DNA from: Marisediminitalea oceani
GTDB taxonomy: Bacteria > Pseudomonadota > Gammaproteobacteria > Enterobacterales > Alteromonadaceae
Length of the DNA stretch: 45,610 nt
Reading direction: 5' to 3'
Assembly (NCBI RefSeq): GCF_003731635.1
Contig: NZ_RCUA01000001.1
Span: 1-45,610 of the forward strand
Shown here piece by piece: positions 24,995-32,423 of the stretch. Below the pieces are notes generated by a model. The model ran no database searches. It had not been told where the DNA came from and was given only the letters and a program-made list of their open reading frames with translations. Every line of letters starts with the position of its first letter. The stretch's first letter is position 1. The position numbers and the translations under genes were made by a program.

Positions 24995-25027
24995 CTTGCA
25001 AATTTCTTGCGAATAACTTTGCGTTTT
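24995..25027. promoter_or_regulatory. Three tandem 11-bp direct repeats, candidate winged-helix operator
   Basis: CTTGCAAATTT, CTTGCGAATAA and CTTTGCGTTTT follow one another with an exact 11-bp period. OmpR/PhoB-type winged-helix domains usually bind direct repeats spaced 10-11 bp, so this may be the target of the regulator encoded just upstream. It lies about 70-100 bp before the ATG at 25096. Confidence 0.45.
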
Positions 25028-25095
25028 CTGGCATACCCGTTTGCCGTTTAGTGTGCAATGAGCTGGTCGATTAACTAGCAACAAAAGGTATCACA

Positions 25096-25497
25096 ATGTC
25101 ATGGATTGGAATTTGGTCAGAACACGCACAAACCTACCTGTTGGTAATAACGCTTATCACGTTTTTTGCTTTCAGCCTGCCGCTTTTTTTTAAGCCTTGT
25201 CTGTGGGCAAAGCTTTTACTGTGGAAGGTCCCTGATGACACGCACCTGACCATATACTTCGGAAGGTGTCTGGGAGCCTTTGCCATTGTCACCAATATTA
25301 TGTTTATGCAAGCGGCTCTTTATAATCTTGGGACGCCCTTTATTCTGCAGTTTTTTATACTGTTTTGTGGCTTGATGGTGATTGTACACATCTGGGGCGC
25401 AGTCCTGCGTATTCAGCCTGTTACAGAAACCATTGAAACAGGCTTCTGGGTGTTGTTACTTATCCTCAATTTTCTGTTCTATCCTGTTCAGCAATAA
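25096..25497 (+). CDS. Small integral membrane protein of unknown function
   Basis: This 133-aa protein is almost entirely hydrophobic, with four predicted helices (about 13-33, 58-78, 84-104 and 114-130) and a short loop KVPDDTHLTIYFGR between the first two. No catalytic or metal-binding motif is seen. The ATG has AAAGG seven bases upstream. It lies between a membrane-anchored regulator and a Sel1-repeat protein, eight bases before the latter, so the last two are probably co-transcribed. Confidence 0.78.
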   Translation: MSWIGIWSEHAQTYLLVITLITFFAFSLPLFFKPCLWAKLLLWKVPDDTHLTIYFGRCLGAFAIVTNIMFMQAALYNLGTPFILQFFILFCGLMVIVHIWGAVLRIQPVTETIETGFWVLLLILNFLFYPVQQ

Positions 25498-25505
25498 GGG
25501 GCTAA

Positions 25506-26033
25506 ATGATGAAAATCTTAAATTACGTCATGGTGCTGATGATTTTCATGCCTCTGCACAGTGGAGCTCAATTTCTGGATGGCGAGATCGACGAATATGG
25601 CGGCGTGTTAAATCCTACGGATTTTTCCTGGCATTACTATCAGGAACAAATGGACCGCTTTCCACAGCGTATTGGCACGATCTGCTATAACGCCTACTTG
25701 CTCGACAAAGGGGGCTTACATAGTGATAGTGAAAAGTTTTTCATCCAGTGTGCGCAGCGAGGTTCGACTTCGGCAATGATCTATTTAGCACTGCTTTACG
25801 AACAAGGCACCATCAGGGAGCCACAACCAGCATTATCAACCCAGTGGCTGGCTAAAGCTGCCGATGCAGGTAACCCGATTGCTCAGTATCATTATGGCAT
25901 GGCACTGATTAACGGCGTAGGGATAACTGAGCAACCGCAAGCGGGCATACAGTGGATAGCCAGGGCAGCTAAACAGGGAGAAGCGTTAGCCATAAAGCAT
26001 CTGGCGAACGCTCGTTGCCTGAATTGCCAGTAG
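25506..26033 (+). CDS. Secreted Sel1-repeat protein
   Basis: This 175-aa protein has a signal peptide (about 1-22, MMKILNYVMVLMIFMPLHSG, then AQ) and two or more Sel1-like repeats: SAMIYLALLYEQGTIREPQP, AQYHYGMALINGVGITEQPQ, and a half repeat ALAIKHLANA. Sel1 repeats are helical scaffolds that bind other proteins, so it may be a periplasmic adaptor. Cysteines near residues 59, 79 and the C-terminus (RCLNCQ) may form disulfides. Start codons ATG ATG are preceded by AAGGGG. The gene ends 25 bp before the convergent feoB stop. Confidence 0.8.
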   Translation: MMKILNYVMVLMIFMPLHSGAQFLDGEIDEYGGVLNPTDFSWHYYQEQMDRFPQRIGTICYNAYLLDKGGLHSDSEKFFIQCAQRGSTSAMIYLALLYEQGTIREPQPALSTQWLAKAADAGNPIAQYHYGMALINGVGITEQPQAGIQWIARAAKQGEALAIKHLANARCLNCQ

Positions 26034-26050
26034 TTCTGCTAAGGTATTAA

Positions 26051-26072
26051 GCGGTCTGTTAAAGCAGACCGC
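26051..26072. terminator. Hairpin between convergent Sel1 gene and feoB
   Basis: GCGGTCTG and CAGACCGC form a perfect 8-bp stem around a 6-nt loop, covering the feoB stop codon. U-rich tails are weak on both strands (TTAATACCTT on the minus strand), so efficiency as a bidirectional terminator is uncertain. Confidence 0.45.
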
Positions 26073-27879
26073 CAACCTGATTGACGGCAACGGCAATGAT
26101 ATATGCCAGCAGCCCGTAAGCCACATATAAGCCCCAGGAGAGCTTGCTGCTGCCACTTTCACCTTTCAGCATGGCTACCGTTGCCACACACTGCAAGGCG
26201 ACCACGTAGAACAGCATAAGGCCGAGACCGGCTTCGGTTGTCATACCGTCAGCCTGTACGCGCTCGGCAAGACCAGCCACATCTTCATCTGCGCCTTCAA
26301 GGCCAAACAGAGTACCCAACGCGCCAACAAAGACTTCACGGGCAAGGAATGACATCAGTATGGCTACACCATAACGCCAGTCGAGTCCCATGGGAGTGAA
26401 GATCGGCTCAATAAAGTGACCAATCTGGCCTAACCAGGAATCCTGCAGTGTGGAGTTCAGTGGGAAGTAGCCCAGGATCCAGATGCCTACAGACACCATA
26501 AAAATAATCGGACCGGCGCGCTTAATAAACATAATGCCGCTGTTTAATACGCGTTGGAACAGTGGCTTCCAGTGCGGCAAGCGGTACGTTGGCAGCTCCA
26601 GAATGAACGGCATATCGGTTTTTTCCAGATCCCGGGGTAAGAAGCGATTAAGGATCTGACTGACCACCAGGGCCATGAAAATACCAAAGAAATACAGGCC
26701 AAAGAAGGCCGCGCCCTGCATGTTGAAAATGCCCAGGAAAGTCTCGTTAGCAGGCACCAGCACTGCCACCAACAGAGCATATACCGGTAAGCGTGCCGAG
26801 CAGGACATCAGCGGAATAGTCAGCATGGTAATCAGGCGTTTATGCGGTGACTCAATGGTTCGCGCTGCCATGATGGCCGGAATAGCACAGGCATGGCCGG
26901 ATAAATACGGAATAAAGCTGCGGCCGGAAAGGCCGAAGAAACTGAGCGGCCGGTGACACATTAACGCCGCCCGGGCCAGATAGCCGGAGTCTTCCAGCAG
27001 GCCAATGATCAGGGTTAACACCATTATCTGCGGGACAAACACCAGGAAGGAACCGAAGCCTCCGAAGATGGCGTCGTTAATAAAATCGTGAACCACGCCT
27101 TCTGTAGTCACCGCGCCAACACCGCCGGCCAGGGTTTCGATAAAGCTTTCTACCCCGTCCATTAACGGCGTAGCCAGGGTAAAAATACTCTGGAACAGCA
27201 CAAACATTACCGCGATAAAGATAAGGCCGCCGGTCCAGTTGTTAAGCATGAAGTTATCGATGCGGTTCTGGTTTTTGAGCACGATGTCGTGCTGAATGCC
27301 GAAATCCCGGGCCAGTTCCTGACTGCGCTCGGCGGCTTCTGCGTGAGGTGTGCCGTTGGTTGTAGCGTAGCGCTCTGGCTCACCAGCCATGCCGAGCAGG
27401 CTTTGCTTAAACTCGTGTAAACCGTCTAACGAACGGGCCGACAGCGCCAATACCGGGCTGCCCAGCGCTTTTGATAAACCGTCGGTATCGATGGTCTCGC
27501 CAACCCGCTTTACTTCGTCAATAAAGTTCAGGGCAAACATCACCGGCTTGTTATGCTCAAAAGCGAGTCGCTGTACCTGCAGGCCCATCACCAGGCTTTG
27601 CGCCAGACGTGTGGCGTCGAGCACCACCAGCACCATCGAGGTGTCATCGTCGGCAACTGAGCGTTTAATTTCATCGACTGCGATCACTTCATCGCGGGTA
27701 AGACCGTTCAACGAGTACGCGCCGGGTAAATCTACCAGCTCGAACTTGTCACACTTACCACGCGTGATCTCGACAGTGATTCCTGGATAGTTAGCGACTT
27801 TCTGGCGTAACCCGGTAAGCTGGTTAAACAGCAAACTCTTACCACAGTTGGGTTTACCTACCATTAAAATGCGTTGCAT
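26059..27879 (-). CDS. feoB: Ferrous iron transporter FeoB
   Basis: FeoB is the inner-membrane GTP-dependent Fe(II) permease. The 606-aa protein has the N-terminal G domain with G1 GKPNCGKS (8-15), G3 DLPGAYSL and an NxxD G4 motif (ALNFIDEV), a short GDI linker, and a permease domain with the two gate regions, including GHACAIPAIMAART and SCSARLPVY, FLAREVFVGALGTL, and QCVATVAML. It is shorter than E. coli FeoB (773 aa), but all core parts are present, as in compact marine forms. feoA lies 37 bp upstream and no feoC gene is visible. Confidence 0.95.
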   Translation of the reverse strand: MQRILMVGKPNCGKSLLFNQLTGLRQKVANYPGITVEITRGKCDKFELVDLPGAYSLNGLTRDEVIAVDEIKRSVADDDTSMVLVVLDATRLAQSLVMGLQVQRLAFEHNKPVMFALNFIDEVKRVGETIDTDGLSKALGSPVLALSARSLDGLHEFKQSLLGMAGEPERYATTNGTPHAEAAERSQELARDFGIQHDIVLKNQNRIDNFMLNNWTGGLIFIAVMFVLFQSIFTLATPLMDGVESFIETLAGGVGAVTTEGVVHDFINDAIFGGFGSFLVFVPQIMVLTLIIGLLEDSGYLARAALMCHRPLSFFGLSGRSFIPYLSGHACAIPAIMAARTIESPHKRLITMLTIPLMSCSARLPVYALLVAVLVPANETFLGIFNMQGAAFFGLYFFGIFMALVVSQILNRFLPRDLEKTDMPFILELPTYRLPHWKPLFQRVLNSGIMFIKRAGPIIFMVSVGIWILGYFPLNSTLQDSWLGQIGHFIEPIFTPMGLDWRYGVAILMSFLAREVFVGALGTLFGLEGADEDVAGLAERVQADGMTTEAGLGLMLFYVVALQCVATVAMLKGESGSSKLSWGLYVAYGLLAYIIAVAVNQVGGLL

Positions 27880-27916
27880 GAATACGGCTGTCCTGAATCT
27901 AGACTAACTGGATATT

Positions 27917-28150
27917 TCAGTCAGTGGGGGAAATATGAATACGGGTGGCCAGGTCGTGCTCCATGGCAAAAACACTTCCACCTAACTGCATGACCATTGG
28001 CCCACCTAAGGGACCGCGTCGGATACACTGGACATCACGGCCTGTGGACAGGCCCATTTCGCTAAGGCGGGCTATAATCTGTTGATCGAGGGAGGCGTCA
28101 ATTTGAGTCACCTTGGCAGACTTTGACTTACCTAATTCCCATAACGTCAT
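27917..28150 (-). CDS. feoA: Ferrous iron transport protein FeoA
   Basis: FeoA is a small cytosolic SH3-like protein needed for FeoB activity. The 77-aa product begins MTLWELGKSKSAKVTQID and has LSEMGLSTGRDVQCIRRGPL with GGPMVMQLGGSVFAM, typical of FeoA. It precedes feoB in a two-gene operon and is followed by a 37-bp spacer. A Fur-type box (28216-28234) lies 66 bp upstream of the start codon. Confidence 0.93.
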   Translation of the reverse strand: MTLWELGKSKSAKVTQIDASLDQQIIARLSEMGLSTGRDVQCIRRGPLGGPMVMQLGGSVFAMEHDLATRIHISPTD

Positions 28151-28215
28151 ACTAAAAACACCTAATCAGTGGCACCTGCTGGCCAAAACTGTGCTGCGGT
28201 CATACCGCGCACCAC

Positions 28216-28234
28216 TTAAATAACAATCATTCCC
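28216..28234. promoter_or_regulatory. Candidate Fur box upstream of feoAB
   Basis: TTAAATAACAATCATTCCC matches the classical Fur consensus at 12 of 19 positions by eye and shares TAAATAAC, one variable base, then ATCATT with the siderophore-operon box at 2270-2288. It suggests iron repression of feoAB. No good -35/-10 pair was identified beside it. Confidence 0.58.
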
Positions 28235-28352
28235 ATTTAGACTACCAGAATTTGACCAGTCAGGCTATAGCAGACCGGGTTTTGTTAGCCGTCGGCAGAC
28301 GATTTGTTGAGATTAGTTCGTTTTGCCCCATATGTCTTGTAGAACAAAGACC

Positions 28353-28368
28353 TTATCAGGCCTGATAA
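28353..28368. promoter_or_regulatory. Perfect 16-bp palindrome upstream of the VOC gene
   Basis: TTATCAGGCCTGATAA is its own reverse complement. It lies 80-95 bp upstream of the VOC-family start, in the region shared with the divergent feoAB promoter. It could be the operator of a dimeric regulator; none is encoded alongside. Confidence 0.5.
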
Positions 28369-28447
28369 ATATTCATTCCGTGCTCTGAGGTCTTGCTCTA
28401 AACTAGCTTACAAGCCAATGGGGCCTGTTAATAACAAGGAATTTTAC

Positions 28448-28819
28448 ATGATTGCTTACACTATCGTTGGTACCAACAATATTGAAAAGGCCGCTGCCTT
28501 TTACGACGAACTGCTCAGTCTGGCAGGCGCACAACGCGCTATAGACGCGCCGCGCATGATTGCGTGGGGCAATAACCCTGCCGCGCCAATGTTCGCCATC
28601 GCAACCCCTTATGATGAAAAGCCAGCGACCGTAGGTAACGGTAGCATGGTGGCAATTGCAGCTACTGATCCTGATCAGGTAAATGCGTTTTATAGCAAAG
28701 CCCTTGAGCTGGGTGGCACCACAGAAGGTGAGCCCGGTGTGCGCATGGATGCCTACTATTGTGCCTACGTACGCGACCTCGACGGTAATAAACTGAACTT
28801 TTTTTGCATGGCAAAATAA
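28448..28819 (+). CDS. VOC (glyoxalase/bleomycin-resistance) family protein
   Basis: This 123-aa cytosolic protein has the paired beta-alpha-beta-beta-beta modules of the vicinal-oxygen-chelate fold: IAYTIVGTNNIEKAAAFYDE at the start, and the last strand AYYCAYVRDLDGNKLNFFC, where a metal-ligand residue is expected. Function cannot be predicted; VOC proteins include lyases, dioxygenases and antibiotic-binding proteins. The ATG at 28448 has AAGGA eight bases upstream; a start ten codons earlier lacks support. A palindromic site lies upstream. Confidence 0.88.
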   Translation: MIAYTIVGTNNIEKAAAFYDELLSLAGAQRAIDAPRMIAWGNNPAAPMFAIATPYDEKPATVGNGSMVAIAATDPDQVNAFYSKALELGGTTEGEPGVRMDAYYCAYVRDLDGNKLNFFCMAK

Positions 28820-28829
28820 ACTGCACTCA

Positions 28830-28857
28830 TAAAAAAAGCCACCTCAAAGAGGTGGCT
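28830..28857 (-). terminator. Intrinsic terminator of the Oar-like receptor gene
   Basis: AGCCACCTC and GAGGTGGCT form a perfect 9-bp stem with a 3-nt loop. On the minus strand TTTTTTT follows directly. It lies 34 bp beyond the receptor stop and may also serve the convergent VOC gene in part. Confidence 0.9.
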
Positions 28858-28890
28858 CAACCGTCGTGAGTCAACGAGGTTATACGGAAA

Positions 28891-31800
28891 TCAGAACTTC
28901 ACGCCTACAGCCAGTTGGACACGGCGTGGGTTGTAGTATTGACGTGGCGTACCAAACAGATCAGACACAACATATGGGTTGTAGCTATAGCCAGTTTGCT
29001 TGTCGAACACGTTGAAGATATCAGCACGGAAACGCGCGGTGTAACCTTCAACAAATTCCCAGTTTTGCGTATAGCTTAAATCCACCTGCCAGTGGCTAGC
29101 GCCACGACGACCACCTGCCGGTTCAGCAAAACGGCTGGTACCTGATGAATAACCGTAAGGGGTACCATCCCACGCAGTCCAGGCTTCACCCGACTGGAAC
29201 ACAAAGTACGCACCAAACACACCTTCCCAGTCAGCAGTATAGGTACTGATCACTTTTACTTTATGCGGCTTATCACCAATCATATTACCGTAGCGGTTAT
29301 CCCATACCATGCGGCCGCGGCCGTCACCGTAGTAAGATGAACCGATAAAGGTGTTGGCATCGTTAGTGGCAGTTGTGTTGTCCTGGTCGAAGTTACCGTA
29401 GTAGTGGCTCCAAACGTAAGAAGCGTTTACATACCACTTATCATTCTGGTACTCACCTTCGATACTCCATTCCCAGTACTTGGTCTGGCCGCCATCGACT
29501 TCAGCAATGACGTAAGACGAACCACCCACTTCCTCGCGCATGGCGTCGAGGTTAGGAATGTACAGGCCTTTCTCAGCGATATTGGCCGGTACACCACCGA
29601 AATCACCGTAGTCACCGTACAAGCGAGCACCGTTAGGCATATCTTCCCAGAAGTGACTGCCGTAGCGATAACGTAAGTGCGAGCGTACAAACAGCTCGTT
29701 AGTTACCATTTTAGTGGTACCAATAGTAAATTCGTCGATGCGACGCGGACGCATATTGTCGGCGAAGAATTTACCTGACGAACCAGGTGCACCACCGGCA
29801 TCCACATAATCACCATTCTCATCAAAACGTACTAACAAGGTACGACGAGTATTGCGGTCCCAGGAAGCTGCCCGCGCCAGTGAGCTGGCATTCGGGTTGT
29901 AGCTGGCATAGTTAGCAAACACGGTAGCCGATTCTTCGTATTCCCAGGTTACGCCCAAACGCGGCTGGATCATGTCTTTCCAGTCCGTCTTGTACATTTC
30001 GTATTTCTCACCCGGCGCTAACTCGTAGCCTGAGATATTGCTACTGTTTTTACGCAGGCCCTGACCATACAAGGTATCGCGACTGATCATGACGCCGATA
30101 TTATAGGTAAAGTCACCGTGTTCGATTTCATCATTGATTTCAAAATCAATCGACTCTGCATAGGAGGTAATCGATGATACTGCACTACCATCCTGGACCA
30201 GACTCATTTGCTGGATAGACGCTTCGTAAAATACGTTAGTTAAATCCGTATCACCGCCATCAGCACCAAGACCACCAATATAGCTGATAGAACCCCAGCC
30301 ATTAGACAGGCGTGACAGATCTTCTTCCAGTTCAGACCAGCGTGCACCAAAGTGCAGGAAGTGAGTCATGTCACCGGTGTAGATTTCAGTATCGAAACCG
30401 ACCTGGAAAGACTCACGGGCGAAATCCTGATTATTGATAGTAGAGTATGCCCCTACGCCGCCACCGCCACGCAATTCACCGTCATCGCCCACATAACCAT
30501 ACTGGGCAACCAGCGGCGCTGCACCAGCGTTAAAGGCATCGATAGCAGCGATTTCTTCAGCGGTTGCACCATCCGGATAGTCACGAACGCTAGGCACGCC
30601 AAAGTAACCCATTTGTACCAGGTTATTGATATCCAGCGACTCACCGAGTACCGGTACTACATCCAGCATAACGTCTGGCGTCGAGCTGCCTTCCTCAGTA
30701 TATTTCGCGTATTTGAAGGTCAGGCTGGACGTATCGCCAAGCAGCCAGGAACCGTCTACACCGGTAATTGTTGTTTTATTGTCGCTTCCGTAAGAAACGC
30801 TGTCAGTCTCGAATTCACCGATTGACTGACCTTCGCCATCACGCTCTGACACGCGTTGACTGATATTCAGCAGGATATCATCGGTTGGCGCCCAGGTTAC
30901 CTTACCGAAAAACTCATCCCGCACACTCTTATAAGGTTTAGCCGGGCCATAAGCAGTTACTTTATTCTCACCGGTCACTTCCGGACGGAAGTATGAACCG
31001 TAAAAGAATAACTGGTCTTTTAAGATGGGACCACTAACTGAGCCAATAATCCAGGAGCGGTCAACATCACTGATAACACCATCTACAGGCGTAGACGTAA
31101 AACCAGAGTTTTGCAGACGATACTCCAGGCTGGCGTGGAATTCATTGGTACCTGATTTAGATGCCGAGTTTACTGCAAAACCACCGGAGCGGTTAAAACC
31201 AATCGCTTTAGCACCACCGCGATCAACAGAAACATACGCAATATCGTGAGTGGCCGGTTCAGATGATAAGTTACCGAACATCGGTAATGACAAGTCCACA
31301 CCATCTAAAGCATAGCTATTATCAACACCAGAACCACCGGCTGCGGGGCCGAGGATACCGTTCTCACTGTATTCCACACCTGGTAGAATTTTCAGCATGT
31401 CACGGTAAGACTGACCGATTGGCATATTCGCGATAACGTCTTCGCCAAACGAGTTAGTCAGCGATGAATCACCTTCAGTAATAATTGCCGTACCGTAAAC
31501 TTCGATACGCTCTGTCTGCGCAGGTTCAAACGCTAGATTAACCACCGACGCCTGCTCCAGCAGTACTGTGGTATTGGTTTTACGTACCGAGCCGTCCGGA
31601 AAAGTAAAAGTAATATCGTAATTGCCCGGGATCAGGTAAGGCAGAGTAAATGTTCCGTCCGGACGGGTAGTTGCCGAACGCGGCTTAGGCATCACATCAC
31701 TGGTAACAACAACCTGAACACCACTTACAGCTACATCACCGCCAGGCGCTGTAACCGTACCTTTAATACTCCCCGTAATCTGCTGAGCCTGAACGGGTGC

Positions 31801-31950
31801 GCAAATACCTGCAGCCACTGCACCGGCAAACATAACGGCAGCAGTAGAGGTTGAACGATTTTTCCAGGATTGACGAATTGCCTGGCGAATCTGACCAGAC
31901 AGATACTGCCCGGCAAATTTCGCCTTAATTGACGTGAGTTCCTTATGCAT
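28891..31950 (-). CDS. Oar-like TonB-dependent receptor with carboxypeptidase-regulatory-like domain
   Basis: This 1019-aa outer-membrane receptor has a long signal region (1-55; hydrophobic TSTAAVMFAGAVAAGICAPV, cleavage near VQAQ), a carboxypeptidase-regulatory-like Ig domain (about 57-145, ITGSIKGTVTAPGGD, FTLPYLIPGNYDITFTFPDG), a plug domain (ANMPIGQSYRDMLKILPGVE, NSYALDGVDLS) and a large beta-barrel ending QLAVGVKF. This is the architecture of Oar/SusC-type receptors, common in Alteromonadales and often used for peptides or oligosaccharides; the substrate is unknown. ATG at 31950 has AAAGGG upstream. A sigma70 promoter and 14-bp repeats precede it. It appears monocistronic. Confidence 0.9.
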   Translation of the reverse strand: MHKELTSIKAKFAGQYLSGQIRQAIRQSWKNRSTSTAAVMFAGAVAAGICAPVQAQQITGSIKGTVTAPGGDVAVSGVQVVVTSDVMPKPRSATTRPDGTFTLPYLIPGNYDITFTFPDGSVRKTNTTVLLEQASVVNLAFEPAQTERIEVYGTAIITEGDSSLTNSFGEDVIANMPIGQSYRDMLKILPGVEYSENGILGPAAGGSGVDNSYALDGVDLSLPMFGNLSSEPATHDIAYVSVDRGGAKAIGFNRSGGFAVNSASKSGTNEFHASLEYRLQNSGFTSTPVDGVISDVDRSWIIGSVSGPILKDQLFFYGSYFRPEVTGENKVTAYGPAKPYKSVRDEFFGKVTWAPTDDILLNISQRVSERDGEGQSIGEFETDSVSYGSDNKTTITGVDGSWLLGDTSSLTFKYAKYTEEGSSTPDVMLDVVPVLGESLDINNLVQMGYFGVPSVRDYPDGATAEEIAAIDAFNAGAAPLVAQYGYVGDDGELRGGGGVGAYSTINNQDFARESFQVGFDTEIYTGDMTHFLHFGARWSELEEDLSRLSNGWGSISYIGGLGADGGDTDLTNVFYEASIQQMSLVQDGSAVSSITSYAESIDFEINDEIEHGDFTYNIGVMISRDTLYGQGLRKNSSNISGYELAPGEKYEMYKTDWKDMIQPRLGVTWEYEESATVFANYASYNPNASSLARAASWDRNTRRTLLVRFDENGDYVDAGGAPGSSGKFFADNMRPRRIDEFTIGTTKMVTNELFVRSHLRYRYGSHFWEDMPNGARLYGDYGDFGGVPANIAEKGLYIPNLDAMREEVGGSSYVIAEVDGGQTKYWEWSIEGEYQNDKWYVNASYVWSHYYGNFDQDNTTATNDANTFIGSSYYGDGRGRMVWDNRYGNMIGDKPHKVKVISTYTADWEGVFGAYFVFQSGEAWTAWDGTPYGYSSGTSRFAEPAGGRRGASHWQVDLSYTQNWEFVEGYTARFRADIFNVFDKQTGYSYNPYVVSDLFGTPRQYYNPRRVQLAVGVKF

Positions 31951-32004
31951 GAGTGTGACCCTTTTGCTGTTTTTAGTGCGGCTAAATTACCATTTATGGT
32001 CAAC

Positions 32005-32033
32005 ATTTAACCCACAGCACGACCACACGTCAA
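32005..32033 (-). promoter_or_regulatory. Predicted sigma70 promoter of the Oar-like receptor
   Basis: On the minus strand TTGACG (32028-32033) and TTAAAT (32005-32010) are 17 bp apart. Transcription would begin about 45-50 nt before the ATG at 31950. The -35 overlaps one copy of a 14-bp direct repeat. Confidence 0.6.
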
Positions 32034-32043
32034 GAATAATTTT
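32030..32043. repeat. 14-bp direct repeat, copy 1 (overlaps -35)
   Basis: TCAAGAATAATTTT is repeated exactly at 32083-32096, 53 bp away (about five helical turns). This copy includes the -35 element of the receptor promoter. It also forms a perfect inverted repeat GAATAATT/AATTATTC (32034-32041, 32048-32055). Confidence 0.7.
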
Positions 32044-32082
32044 TTCTAATTATTCATATTTTTTGAAATATTTTATCTCAGA

Positions 32083-32096
32083 TCAAGAATAATTTT
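32083..32096. repeat. 14-bp direct repeat, copy 2
   Basis: TCAAGAATAATTTT, identical to 32030-32043. It lies upstream of the receptor promoter, as expected for a second binding site of the same regulator. On the minus strand it reads into TTGATC, a possible second -35. Confidence 0.7.
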
Positions 32097-32390
32097 CTGC
32101 TCAAAGCTTTTATTTATTCTGCTCTAATATAAAACTCCCCGTCCTGAATCCCGTTCATGTCGAAAACTCATTAAAAAATAACCAATAATACAAAATTTAA
32201 CCATATAAATTCATGAGCTTAAAATTTGAACGGCCGCTAAAAGCAAAAAAATTATTTATATCAATGTGGCGGTTAATCAGCGCATCATTATTCGTAAACG
32301 TGATTAATTATTACGCAGGAATAGGATATTGATAGGAATAAAATATTAATTATTCCTAATAAACCGGCTAAAATTATTCCAGATTTAGCA

Positions 32391-32411
32391 CGGCAGCCGG
32401 GTTGGCTGCCG
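32391..32411. terminator. GC-rich hairpin after the PhoX-family gene
   Basis: CGGCAGCC and GGCTGCCG make a perfect 8-bp stem around a 5-nt loop, 13 bp beyond the PhoX-family stop. No T-tract follows on the minus strand, so it may stabilise or weakly terminate the transcript. On the plus strand CGTTTT follows, but no plus-strand gene ends here. Confidence 0.45.
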
Positions 32412-32423
32412 CGTTTTGAACGC

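Larger units (their letters stand above)
31951..32423. other. 473-bp AT-rich gene-free regulatory region
   Basis: No credible coding frame is seen. The region is much richer in A/T than its neighbours and lies upstream of the Oar-like receptor and downstream of the PhoX-family gene. Besides the receptor promoter and 14-bp repeats it holds five copies of AATTATTC counted on both strands (32034, 32048, 32087, 32348, 32372), an inverted repeat AGGAATAA/TTATTCCT (32334-32357), and a hairpin (32391-32411). Confidence 0.7.
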
